Below are positions 33,054 through 41,859 of a DNA stretch of 64,000 bases, piece by piece. The translations under genes were made by a program, and so were the position numbers. The notes under the pieces were generated by a model. The model was not told the DNA's origin and did no database searches. It saw nothing but the letters and a program-made list of their open reading frames with translations. Numbering within the stretch: the stretch's first letter is position 1; each line of letters starts with the position of its first letter. This DNA comes from Rhodospirillales bacterium (GTDB taxonomy: Bacteria; Pseudomonadota; Alphaproteobacteria; Rhodospirillales; Shumkoniaceae), in NCBI GenBank assembly GCA_016776725.1, contig JADHSV010000007.1:1-64000 (forward strand), given 5' to 3'.

Positions 33054-33947
33054 TTATTTTTTCCCCTGAGCTTCCCGGCGGAAAATGTAAAGCCCGGTGA
33101 CAATGACGATGCCCGCGCCCAGCAGCGTCGCGGCAGCAGGAACGGCCCCCCATATCGCCAGATCGAATATCAAGGCCCAGACAATCTGGGTGTATTCAAA
33201 GGGGCTGACGACCGACGCCGGCGCCAGTTTCAGGGAAAACGTCATGGCGATTTGGCCCAGGGCCCCGACCACCCCGGTGGCGAGGTACAGCCACAGAACG
33301 CTTTGGCTGGGCGTGACCCAGACCCAAGGCATGACGCACGCCGCGATGACGCTTCCCGTAATCATGTAATAGAAAACGATGGTGTACGGGCTTTCCGTGG
33401 TGCTCAGCTTACGCACGAAAATGATGGTCAATGCCCAAAAGACGGTGCCGGTCAGGGCGAAATAGCTGCCCGGACCGATGCTCCCCGTAGGGTCGAGCGC
33501 GACCAGAACGCCACCGAACCCCACCATGATTGCCGCCCAGCGCCGCCAATCCACCTTTTCCCCCAGCAACGGCACGGCGAACAGGGTGGCGAAAATGGGC
33601 ACCGACATGGCAATGGCCATGCCGTCGGCCAGGGCGATGTACTGATAGGCGGTGAAAAAGCAGGCGTTGCCGCCCACGCCCGCCAGCGCGCGCAGCCCGT
33701 GTCCGAGGGGGCGTTTTGTCTTGAGCGTTCCTAACCCGCCCGAAAACATAATGAACGGAATGACGAAAACCGCAGCGATGGTGTTGCGAAAAAACACCGC
33801 CTCGAACGGGTGGTATTCATTGCCGATCACCTTGACCAGCATGTTCATGGACGCAAACAGACCGACAGCGATCACCATCAACGCGATGCCGATGGCGATT
33901 GTCTTGCGGGGTATTGTTGGTGCGGGATTAGAGGGAACGGATGTCAT
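33054..33947 (-). CDS. EamA/DMT-family permease
   Basis: This is a 297-residue membrane protein with ten hydrophobic segments arranged as two EamA repeats (about residues 15-150 and 160-290). Typical elements are PFEAVFFRNTIAAVF in the first repeat and VVSPFEYTQIVWALIFD in the second. DMT carriers usually export amino acids, metabolites or S-adenosylmethionine-type compounds. The gene is single, convergent with the rhodanese gene and divergent from the isomerase gene at 34047. The substrate cannot be inferred. Confidence 0.9.
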   Translation of the reverse strand: MTSVPSNPAPTIPRKTIAIGIALMVIAVGLFASMNMLVKVIGNEYHPFEAVFFRNTIAAVFVIPFIMFSGGLGTLKTKRPLGHGLRALAGVGGNACFFTAYQYIALADGMAIAMSVPIFATLFAVPLLGEKVDWRRWAAIMVGFGGVLVALDPTGSIGPGSYFALTGTVFWALTIIFVRKLSTTESPYTIVFYYMITGSVIAACVMPWVWVTPSQSVLWLYLATGVVGALGQIAMTFSLKLAPASVVSPFEYTQIVWALIFDLAIWGAVPAAATLLGAGIVIVTGLYIFRREAQGKK

Positions 33948-34046
33948 GGAGACAACCTAAACCCGTTGCCCCATAAGATCGATATCCATTCCGTTTGGTG
34001 CATGATAAAAAGCGACCGGAAATTGCACGGAACCTGGATATTGACG

Positions 34047-35141
34047 ATGACCGACATGATTTACCGCCGACCGATGGAACTGCTTCCCAACCGGGTGTGG
34101 CGCACCTATAGCGGCGGCGCGTTTCTGGATCGTATCGAGGGAAAGGCCAATCCCGCCGACTCCAATATGCCCGAGGATTGGATCGGCTCGGCCGTGATCG
34201 CTTCCAACCCTGCGCGCCCCGGCGGCGAAATCCCAGGCGAGGGCCTTTGCATGGCGCGATCCTTTGATGGCCAAACCTTGTCGATGACGGATGTTTTGGA
34301 AACTGATTCCGAAGCCGCCCTTGGGGCGCGGCATGTGGCCGCCTTCGGCGTTCGCCCCGAACTGCTGGTGAAAATTATTGATTCGGCGGTGCGATTGAGC
34401 ATTCAGGCGCACCCCAAGGCGGAATGGTCGCAAGCCCACCTGAACGCCCCCAGCGGCAAGACCGAAGCCTGGTGGATCATCGACACCCGCGAACCCGACG
34501 CCTGGGTGCTGGCGGGCTTTCAAAGGCCGCCCAACCGTGACGAGTGGCGCCGCATGGTCGCCGATCAGGATTCCGACGCCATGCTGAAGTGCTTCGATCC
34601 TGTTCCCGTATCGCCCGGCGATGTGTTGTTGATAGAGGGTGGCCTGCCCCACGCCATCGGCCCCGGTATTACCCTTGTTGAAATTCAGGAGCCCACTGAT
34701 TTCGTGGTTCACTGCGAATTTGCCGACAAGACCCTCAATATTCCCGAAGCCAACCGTACCATGGGATTGGGCGTTGATAAGGTATTGGATATGTTCGATT
34801 TCACCGCTTACACGCCCGCCGAGGTCAAGAAACGCTTTGGCCCCGAACCTCGTATGATCGTGGAAAACGGCGGTGGGCGGGAGGTGGCCCTGCTTGCCGC
34901 GCCGCGCACTAAATTTCTGGAAACCAGACGAACCGACGTGGACGGAACCTTCGATCCCGCGTTCGACGGCAGGTATTCGATCATGATCGTGCTGGAAGGC
35001 GAGGGGAGCATGACGGTGGATGGCGATCGCGTTGCGCTCAAACCTTGGACGCGCCTGTTCCTGCCCGCGGCAATGACCGAGGCGCGTCTGGAAGGACAGC
35101 TTTCCATAGCCCGCTGCCTTCCGCCCAGTCCGGACGCCTAG
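34047..35141 (+). CDS. Mannose-6-phosphate isomerase class I-like protein
   Basis: This is a 364-residue type I PMI. Zinc ligands appear in order: glutamine and histidine in IQAHPKAEW, glutamate in GKTEAWWII, and histidine in GLPHAIGPG. An extra cupin-like C-terminal part follows (about residues 270-364, with a GEGSMTVDG strand). It interconverts fructose-6-phosphate and mannose-6-phosphate or acts on a related sugar phosphate. It sits between a transporter gene and the convergent glgC, so it may feed hexose phosphates toward glycogen, though a nucleotide-sugar role is equally possible. The ribosome site is weak (cctgga). Confidence 0.85.
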   Translation: MTDMIYRRPMELLPNRVWRTYSGGAFLDRIEGKANPADSNMPEDWIGSAVIASNPARPGGEIPGEGLCMARSFDGQTLSMTDVLETDSEAALGARHVAAFGVRPELLVKIIDSAVRLSIQAHPKAEWSQAHLNAPSGKTEAWWIIDTREPDAWVLAGFQRPPNRDEWRRMVADQDSDAMLKCFDPVPVSPGDVLLIEGGLPHAIGPGITLVEIQEPTDFVVHCEFADKTLNIPEANRTMGLGVDKVLDMFDFTAYTPAEVKKRFGPEPRMIVENGGGREVALLAAPRTKFLETRRTDVDGTFDPAFDGRYSIMIVLEGEGSMTVDGDRVALKPWTRLFLPAAMTEARLEGQLSIARCLPPSPDA

Positions 35142-35145
35142 ACGC

Positions 35146-36423
35146 CTAAAGAGCTTCGAGCATCTTTGCCGTTATGAGAGTGACGCCGCTTTCGCTGCGG
35201 TAAAACCGTTTGGCGTCCAGTTCCGGGTCCTCGCCCACAACCAGTCCGCGTGGGATTTCGCAGTTCTGATCGACGACGACCTTGGTCAGTTTGGCGTGAC
35301 GGTTGATACGGCAACTGGGAAGAATGATCGAATCCCGGATCTCCGCGAAGGAGTGGACGTGTACGCCGGTGAACAGCAACGATCGCTTGATTATTGCGCC
35401 TGAAATGATGCATCCGGCCGACACCAGGGCGTCCACGGCCATGCCGCGCCGCTCTTCATCGTCAAACACGAACTTGGCGGCGGGGCGCTGTGCCTGATAG
35501 GTCCAGATCGGCCATTTCTTGTCGTACAGATTAAGCGCCGGGCTGACCGACGTCAGGTCCACGTTGGCTTCCCAGTAGGCGTCGATGGTTCCCACATCGC
35601 GCCAATAGGGCTCGTCGTCTTTTCTTCCGTCCGTGTAAACGCAGCTGTTTCCGAACCGGTGCGCCACAAGGCGGCACTTGGACACCATTCGCGGCACAAC
35701 GTCCTTGCCGAAATCGTGGGACGATGCCCCTTCCTCGGCGTCGCTGCGCAACGCTTCGTACAGGAAATCGGCGTTGAATACATAAATCCCCATGCTGGCG
35801 AAGGCCGCGTCGGGCTGGCCGGGGATGCAGGGCGGATTCTCGGGCTTTTCAAGAAAGCTGATGATTTCGTCGTTTTCGTCCACGCCCACCACGCCGAATT
35901 CTGACGCCTTGTCGATGGGTACTTCAACACATGAAACGGTTGCGTCCGCACCGCTTTTGATGTGTTCGGCCAGCATGCGGCTGTAGTCCTGCCGGTAAAC
36001 GTGATCACCGGCCAGAACGACAATGTATTTGGGGTGGTGCGGCAAAATGGTTTCGATGTTCTGAAACACCGCATCGGCGGTTCCCAGATACCACGAGCCC
36101 GACGCCGTTTGCTGTTGCGCAGGCCAAAGCTGGACAAACTCGTTCAATTCGCCGCGAAGAAATCCCCAGCCGTTCTGAACGTGCTGGATCAGGGTATGGG
36201 CCCGATACTGGGTCAGAACGCTGACCCGGCGAATGCCCGAATTGATGCAGTTGGACAGCGGGAAGTCGATAATCCGGAATTTTCCGGCGAAGGGAACGGC
36301 GGGTTTCGCCTGATTGTCGGTAAGCTGGCGCAGGCGTGAGCCTCGTCCGCCCGCCATGACCACGGCAAATGTCTGGCGCAAGGCCATGTTCATATCGAGA
36401 GAAACGCTTGGGCTGTCCTGCAT
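35146..36423 (-). CDS. glgC: Glucose-1-phosphate adenylyltransferase (ADP-glucose pyrophosphorylase)
   Basis: This is a 425-residue enzyme making ADP-glucose from ATP and glucose-1-phosphate, the committed step of bacterial glycogen synthesis. It shows the nucleotide loop VMAGGRGSRLRQLTDNQAKPA, IIDFPLSNCINSGI, LAGDHVYRQDY, SFLEKPE (sugar-phosphate lysine) and SMGIYVF. The C-terminal left-handed beta-helix region starts near residue 300. ATG 36423 with gggggt five bases upstream is preferred to the longer open frame. It is divergent from glgA across a 106-bp promoter gap. Allosteric control by hexose phosphates is expected from the family. Confidence 0.96.
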   Translation of the reverse strand: MQDSPSVSLDMNMALRQTFAVVMAGGRGSRLRQLTDNQAKPAVPFAGKFRIIDFPLSNCINSGIRRVSVLTQYRAHTLIQHVQNGWGFLRGELNEFVQLWPAQQQTASGSWYLGTADAVFQNIETILPHHPKYIVVLAGDHVYRQDYSRMLAEHIKSGADATVSCVEVPIDKASEFGVVGVDENDEIISFLEKPENPPCIPGQPDAAFASMGIYVFNADFLYEALRSDAEEGASSHDFGKDVVPRMVSKCRLVAHRFGNSCVYTDGRKDDEPYWRDVGTIDAYWEANVDLTSVSPALNLYDKKWPIWTYQAQRPAAKFVFDDEERRGMAVDALVSAGCIISGAIIKRSLLFTGVHVHSFAEIRDSIILPSCRINRHAKLTKVVVDQNCEIPRGLVVGEDPELDAKRFYRSESGVTLITAKMLEAL

Positions 36424-36529
36424 TGTTACCCCCTTCGTTCGGGACTTGCCGGAAATTCCATCCAACTCCCTTGTTCCAATCTGCCTCCAAAGGCGATATT
36501 AAGCCAACGGTATCATATTCGGCGGACAC

Positions 36530-38005
36530 ATGAAGGTTCTTTTCGCGGTTTCCGAGATGTTTCCCTTCGTCAAAACGGGGGGGTTGGGCGACGTTGCCGG
36601 TGCTTTGCCTGTGGCGCTGCAAAACCTGGGCGTGGACGTGCGCGTTCTGATCCCGGCTTATTCCGAAGTTCTCGATAAAGTCGTGGACCTGGCGCCGTGG
36701 GTGTCGCTGGGCGATCCCCTGGGCGCGGGCGAGATCCGCGTAGCATTGGGGCGCGTTCCGGGCTCCGGCGTTCCTGTGTGGCTGGTTGGAAGCCCGGCTC
36801 TATACGAAAGAAAAACGGGTCCGTATCTTGGGCCGGATGGCAAGGATTGGCCCGATAATCATGTGCGTTTTGCGGCCCTTTCCCGCGCCGCCGCAATCAT
36901 TTGCGACGCGGGCACGGTTCTGGGGTGGCAAGCCGACATCCTTCATTCCCACGATTGGCAGGGTGGTTTGGGACCGGCGTATCTGGCCTTGCGCGGTGGC
37001 CGCCGTCCGGGAACCGTTCATACCATTCACAATATGGCGTTCGCCGGAATTTTCCCGGCGACGGAACTGGGCGCCGTCGGATTACCGCTGGAAGCGTTTT
37101 CCATCAACGGCGTCGAGTACCACGAAAAATTGTCGTTCCTGAAAGCCGGAATTCGCTATGCCGACCGATTGACGACGGTCAGCCCCACCCATGCGCGCGA
37201 AATCATGTCGAAGGAATTCGGCTTTGGTTTCGAGGGCGTTCTTGCTTCGCGGGAAGGGCACCTGAAGGGCATCCTCAACGGGATCGACGGCGACATCTGG
37301 AACCCGCGAACCGATGCGTTGATTGAACAGACCTATGATGCCCGCAACCTTGGCAAGAAGGCCCTCAACAAGGCCGCGCTGCAAAAAACGTTTGGTCTTC
37401 CCATCAATCCCAAAGCGCCGCTGTTCGGCGTGGTTAGCCGCTTCACCATTCAAAAGGGCATTGATCTGGTTCTTGAAACCCTGCCCAGGATTATCGAGCA
37501 GGGCGGACAATTGGCGGTTCTCGGCTCGGGCGATGCGGAACTGGAAGACAAATTGACCAAGGCGGCCAAGGATTTTCCGGCCCATGTGGCCGTTCGCGTC
37601 GGGTATGACGAACCGCTTTCGCATCTGGTGCAGGCAGGGTGCGACGGCTTTCTGGTTCCGTCGCGGTTCGAGCCGTGCGGGTTGACGCAGATGTACGCCT
37701 TGCGCTACGGAACGCCGCCGATCGTTCGGCGGACCGGCGGCCTGGCCGATTCGGTGATCGACGTATCCAATGTAGCTGACGGAACCGGGTTCGTGTTCGA
37801 GGCGGCCAAGGGGACGGAACTGAACCGGGCCGTGACGAACGCCATCAAGCTTTACCGGCGGCCCGGCGAATGGCGGGCTTTGCAGCGGCGGGCCATGAAA
37901 CAGGATTTCAGTTGGGAAAAGTCGGCTCGCGATTATATCTCGGTCTACAGCGAATTAACGGATAGCGCGCCGATTCGCGCGCGCGGACGCAGGACAAAAA
38001 GATAA
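36530..38005 (+). CDS. glgA: Glycogen synthase (ADP-glucose dependent)
   Basis: This is a 491-residue GT5 glucosyltransferase. The N-terminal FPFVKTGGLGDVAGALP binds ADP-glucose through the KTGGL lysine. The C-terminal domain carries GVVSRFTIQKGIDLVLETLP, SRFEPCGLTQMYALRYGTPPIVRRTGGL and the catalytic glutamate region. It extends alpha-1,4 chains from ADP-glucose made by GlgC. It starts at an ATG after ggcgga and is followed after four bases by glgP, so synthesis and phosphorolysis genes share a transcript. Confidence 0.96.
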   Translation: MKVLFAVSEMFPFVKTGGLGDVAGALPVALQNLGVDVRVLIPAYSEVLDKVVDLAPWVSLGDPLGAGEIRVALGRVPGSGVPVWLVGSPALYERKTGPYLGPDGKDWPDNHVRFAALSRAAAIICDAGTVLGWQADILHSHDWQGGLGPAYLALRGGRRPGTVHTIHNMAFAGIFPATELGAVGLPLEAFSINGVEYHEKLSFLKAGIRYADRLTTVSPTHAREIMSKEFGFGFEGVLASREGHLKGILNGIDGDIWNPRTDALIEQTYDARNLGKKALNKAALQKTFGLPINPKAPLFGVVSRFTIQKGIDLVLETLPRIIEQGGQLAVLGSGDAELEDKLTKAAKDFPAHVAVRVGYDEPLSHLVQAGCDGFLVPSRFEPCGLTQMYALRYGTPPIVRRTGGLADSVIDVSNVADGTGFVFEAAKGTELNRAVTNAIKLYRRPGEWRALQRRAMKQDFSWEKSARDYISVYSELTDSAPIRARGRRTKR

Positions 38006-38009
38006 CCGT

Positions 38010-40484
38010 ATGAACAAGAACTACGAATTCAAAGGCGAAACCCTTCTTGAATCCCCCAATTTGAATGATGCAGCTTCCCTGAAACGGGCGTTGTGTTCGT
38101 TTTTGATGGTTGATGTGGGTGTGGCACCCGAAGACGCATCGCCCCGCGACTGGTTTTTGGCGCTTGCCTATATTCTGCGCGGCGCGCTGGTTCGCAAGCA
38201 AATCGAAACCCACAAGGCGCAACAGGGCGGCAAGGCCAAACGGCTGCATTATCTGTCGATGGAATATCTGCCGGGGCGAAGCCTGATCAAGAACCTGCTG
38301 GATCTGAACGCCGTGGATATCGCGCGTTCGGCGCTGAATGAGCTGGGCCAGAATCTGGAAGAGGTTGCCGAGGAAGAACCCGACGCCGCCCTTGGAAACG
38401 GCGGATTGGGACGGCTGGCGGCCTGCTTTCTCGATTCCATGGCGACCCACGGGTATCCCTGCACGGGCTACGGCCTGCGTTACGAGTTTGGCATGTTCAA
38501 TCAGGGCATCGAGGACGGACGCCAGGTTGAACGCCCCGAGCGCTGGCTTCGATATGGAAACCCGTGGGAATTTGAGCGTCCCGGTGTGGCCTTTCCCGTA
38601 TTTTTCCACGGAAAGATGGCCGAAGCGCAAAAGGCGGATGGCCGTGATGCACGCCGGTGGATCGACACGGAAGATGTGATCGCCAGGGCCTATGACATTC
38701 CGGTCGCAGGTTTCGGCAACCGGTCGGTGGCCAATTTGCGGCTTTGGGCGGCGCATGCGACCGAGTCCTTCAGCCTGCACGATTTCAATCGCGGCGATTA
38801 CGTGGAAGCGGTTCGTGAAAAGACCCTTTCGGAGAACCTGTCGAAAGTTCTGTATCCCAACGACGCCACCGCGTTTGGCCGCGAATTGCGCTTGAAACAG
38901 GAGCACTTCTTCGTCAGCGCGTCGTTGCAGGACATCATTCGCGGGTACCTTGACCATCACGATACGTTTGATGCGTTCCCCAAAAAGGTCGCCATTCAGC
39001 TGAACGATACCCATCCGGCCCAGGCCGTGGCCGAATTGATGCGTCTGCTCATTGACGAACACGGCGTTGCCTGGGCGGACGCGTGGAAAATTACGTCGCA
39101 GACCTTCGCCTACACCAATCACACACTTTTGCCCGAGGCGCTGGAAACCTGGCCCATCGACATGCTGGCCGCCGTGTTGCCACGGCATCTGGACATCATT
39201 TTCCGCATCAACCACGAATTCTTGAAAACCGTCAAAAAGAACTACCCGAAGAAACCCGAAATGCTGTCGCGGGTGTCATTGGTGGATGACGGATCGCGCC
39301 GCATTCGTATGGCCCATCTGGCCATTGTCGGCAGCCACAAGGTGAACGGCGTGGCCGAACTGCACACCCAGCTTTTGCGCAGCCGAACCTTCGCCGAGTT
39401 TGACAACCTGTTTCCCGGCAAGTTCGTGAACCAGACCAACGGGATCACGCCGCGCCGCTGGCTTCTTCAGGCCAATCCCGCCCTGGCGACATTGATAACC
39501 AGGCACATCGGCGAAGGCTGGGTGACCAAGCTGGAGGAAATCAAGAACCTTCGGCCCATGGCCGACAACAAGCCGTTTCGGGACGAATTCATGGCCATCA
39601 AACAGGCCAACAAGCGCCGGTTCGCCAAATACCTGAACCGGTCCTACGGCGTCGAGGTGGACCCGGCATCCATGTTTGATGTTCAGGTCAAGCGCATCCA
39701 CGAATACAAGCGCCAGCTGTTGAGTCTGATGCACGTGATCACGCGCTACAACCGCATCAAGGACGGCGCCACCGACGTGGTTCCGCGCACGGTGATCTTC
39801 TCGGGCAAGGCAGCACCTGGCTACTATATGGCCAAGCAGATCGTTCGCCTGATCAACGACATTGGGGAAACCGTCAATAACGATCCAGACGTGAACGGAA
39901 TCCTGCGGGTTGTCTTCGTGCCCAACTACAATGTGTCGTCGGCTGAAGTCATTATTCCGGCCTGTGACTTGTCCGAGCAGATTTCCACCGCCGGGACCGA
40001 GGCGTCTGGAACCGGCAACATGAAATTGTCGCTCAACGGGGGATTGACCATCGGCACCATGGACGGCGCCAATATCGAAATTTTCGAGGGCGTCGGGGCC
40101 GAAAACATCTTTATTTTCGGCATGAACGCCGAGGAAGCCCAGGCGCTGCGCGCAAGCGGCTACGATCCGTCCGCCATCTACCGCAAGAACGCGGAACTGA
40201 AACGCGCGCTGGACATGATCGGCCAGGGAGCTTTCTCACCGGACGAGCCGGGCCGCTACCGCGATATCTATGATGCCCACCTGCGCGGCGGCGATCATTA
40301 CCTGCTGCTGGCCGATTACGCCGACTACATGGACTGCCAGCAACGGGTGGACGAGCTGTACCAAACTCCCGATGAATGGGCCCGGCAGGCCGTGTGCAAC
40401 GTTGCCGGCGTCGGCAAATTCTCCAGCGACCGAACCATCCATGGCTACGCCCGCGAAATCTGGAATATCGAACAAACCCGCTAA
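38010..40484 (+). CDS. glgP: Glycogen/maltodextrin phosphorylase
   Basis: This is an 824-residue GT35 phosphorylase of standard length. The start is the ATG four bases after glgA. Visible motifs are LHYLSMEYLPGRSL near residue 75, LGNGGLGRLAACFLDS, and the PLP-lysine region TEASGTGNMKLSLNGGLTIGTMDGAN near residue 665. It releases glucose-1-phosphate from alpha-1,4 chain ends. Co-expression with glgA allows rapid turnover, with GlgX and MalQ from the facing operon removing and recycling branches. The gene ends nine bases before the second copy of the long palindromic repeat. Confidence 0.97.
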   Translation: MNKNYEFKGETLLESPNLNDAASLKRALCSFLMVDVGVAPEDASPRDWFLALAYILRGALVRKQIETHKAQQGGKAKRLHYLSMEYLPGRSLIKNLLDLNAVDIARSALNELGQNLEEVAEEEPDAALGNGGLGRLAACFLDSMATHGYPCTGYGLRYEFGMFNQGIEDGRQVERPERWLRYGNPWEFERPGVAFPVFFHGKMAEAQKADGRDARRWIDTEDVIARAYDIPVAGFGNRSVANLRLWAAHATESFSLHDFNRGDYVEAVREKTLSENLSKVLYPNDATAFGRELRLKQEHFFVSASLQDIIRGYLDHHDTFDAFPKKVAIQLNDTHPAQAVAELMRLLIDEHGVAWADAWKITSQTFAYTNHTLLPEALETWPIDMLAAVLPRHLDIIFRINHEFLKTVKKNYPKKPEMLSRVSLVDDGSRRIRMAHLAIVGSHKVNGVAELHTQLLRSRTFAEFDNLFPGKFVNQTNGITPRRWLLQANPALATLITRHIGEGWVTKLEEIKNLRPMADNKPFRDEFMAIKQANKRRFAKYLNRSYGVEVDPASMFDVQVKRIHEYKRQLLSLMHVITRYNRIKDGATDVVPRTVIFSGKAAPGYYMAKQIVRLINDIGETVNNDPDVNGILRVVFVPNYNVSSAEVIIPACDLSEQISTAGTEASGTGNMKLSLNGGLTIGTMDGANIEIFEGVGAENIFIFGMNAEEAQALRASGYDPSAIYRKNAELKRALDMIGQGAFSPDEPGRYRDIYDAHLRGGDHYLLLADYADYMDCQQRVDELYQTPDEWARQAVCNVAGVGKFSSDRTIHGYAREIWNIEQTR

Positions 40485-40492
40485 CCCGTTCT

Positions 40493-40556
40493 ATTAGGTG
40501 ACAGTATACTAAATTATTTCTAATAATTTAGTATACTGTCACCTAATTCTGTCGCC
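40493..40556. repeat. Long palindromic repeat, copy 2
   Basis: Bases 40493-40518 are the exact reverse complement of 40522-40547 (26-bp arms, three-base spacer). The core is nearly identical to that at 1276-1341, and the flank aattctgtcgcc on its right is the reverse complement of that copy's left flank. The element is therefore inserted in the opposite orientation. It again lies between convergent gene ends (glgP and the gene at 40560) and may double as a bidirectional terminator. Confidence 0.9.
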
Positions 40557-40559
40557 CAA

Positions 40560-41810
40560 TTATTTGAACCGGCCTTTGGATCTGGGGGCGGGGGTGATGG
40601 GGGCCGACTTGGTTGGCGCGGGACTGAACGATTCTTCGGGTTTGTTGGTCCAGGTCATGTTCACGTAGCCGCCCGCGGTGCACACGGCTTCGCGCGGGGC
40701 CGGGTATTTGCGGCAGTATTCGGGGCAGGTTTTGGGATCGAAAGAGGTGGAGCCCGGCTTGCAGCCGTCGTCGTAATTGACCTTGCAGAATACCGTTGCA
40801 ATGGGGACGCAGTCGGGATTGTTGCGCGGCTTGGCCAGGCGACGGCGGATATCGTCGGCTTCGCGTTTTAGCGGTGGCACACGGGCGCGCAAAGGCGCCC
40901 AGGCTGCCGTTCCCTGCGTAAGGCGCGCCACGGCGGCGTCCAGCGCGTCGGCATCCATGGCGTCGAAGGCTGCCACGAAGTCGCCGAAATCGGCTTTGAA
41001 TTGGCGCACGATCGCTGTGGCGTCGGCCAGCAATGAGCGCAACTCGGCACGTTGCGGGGTGTGCTCTGCCAACAGTTTTAGCGAGATGTCGATGTTGCGC
41101 CCGAACGACGTGATGGCCTTGCTAAACGCTTTCAGGTCTTCCCATGATCGCGCCTTGGCGAGTTGAGCCTTGGCTGCCGAAACCACGCGCAGTGTTTGGT
41201 TAAGCGCGCCGACCGATCCCCGGATGGAACGCTCGACCGTTCGGACATAATCGATCAGAAATTGCCTTTCGATATCATGCACGGGCGTCAGGTCGCCGCA
41301 CTGGCAATAATCCTTGTTGATGTCGTCGAGCGGCACCTTTGCGCGCGTGGCCGCCTCTGTATCCTCGGGTTGGCCGAAGGTTGTTTCCAACTCGTCGGCA
41401 AGTTGCCCCAGATGGCCTGCCAGTGTCCCCAATTTGGCGCTCAGGGCCGCCGGAAGTTCCGCGGGCGCACTGGGTTGCGGCGCCGGATCGGGAGCCGGGG
41501 CCTGTGCGGGGGGCGGAGCCGGTGAAGGATCCGGAGCGGGGGGCTGAGCCGGAGCCGGGGCGGGATCAGGAGCCGGGGCGGGATCAGGCGCCGGAGCCCG
41601 AGCCGGAGCGGGCGCAGGAGTCGCCACAGGCGGCGGCGGTGGGTAGCCGCCCAGAGGTGCCCAACCGGAGGACGGTGCGCCCGGAGCAGCGGGCGTTTGT
41701 GGGGGCGGCGTTGCGGTCGAGCCGCCGCCCAGCGGCGTCCATCCTTGCGCCAAGGTCACACCAACGGTCAATAGAACGACCGAAAGCACCAATCCCATTA
41801 ATCGTATCAT
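40560..41810 (-). CDS. Secreted Pro/Ala-rich protein of unknown function
   Basis: This is a 416-residue protein. ATG 41810 gives a clean signal peptide (MIRLMGLVLSVVLLTVGVTLA, cleavage before QGW). Two WxPLGG units follow (GWTPLGGG and GWAPLGGY), then a low-complexity PAPAP/PAPDP tract to about residue 120. A helical core of about 190 residues contains CQCGDL. The C-terminal section has paired cysteines (CVPIATVFCKVNYDDGC, then CPEYC and AVC) suited to disulfides. No family was recognised. It is the last gene of the minus-strand glg cluster, 49 bases after malQ, so it may be co-transcribed; a link to glycogen is not otherwise supported. Confidence 0.75.
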   Translation of the reverse strand: MIRLMGLVLSVVLLTVGVTLAQGWTPLGGGSTATPPPQTPAAPGAPSSGWAPLGGYPPPPPVATPAPAPARAPAPDPAPAPDPAPAPAQPPAPDPSPAPPPAQAPAPDPAPQPSAPAELPAALSAKLGTLAGHLGQLADELETTFGQPEDTEAATRAKVPLDDINKDYCQCGDLTPVHDIERQFLIDYVRTVERSIRGSVGALNQTLRVVSAAKAQLAKARSWEDLKAFSKAITSFGRNIDISLKLLAEHTPQRAELRSLLADATAIVRQFKADFGDFVAAFDAMDADALDAAVARLTQGTAAWAPLRARVPPLKREADDIRRRLAKPRNNPDCVPIATVFCKVNYDDGCKPGSTSFDPKTCPEYCRKYPAPREAVCTAGGYVNMTWTNKPEESFSPAPTKSAPITPAPRSKGRFK

Positions 41811-41859
41811 GTCGCGATGATACCTCATTTGGGGACACGATTGGACGCGAAAATTACCG

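Noticed and set aside
37908-39215. 435-codon minus-strand open frame across the glgA/glgP junction
   Set aside because: Antisense to two certain genes, no ribosome site or recognisable domain.
41500-41770. Possible tandem-repeat locus or CRISPR-like array in repeated ggagccggg-type units
   Set aside because: These are degenerate Pro/Ala codons of the secreted protein's linker, in frame, with no spacer structure.
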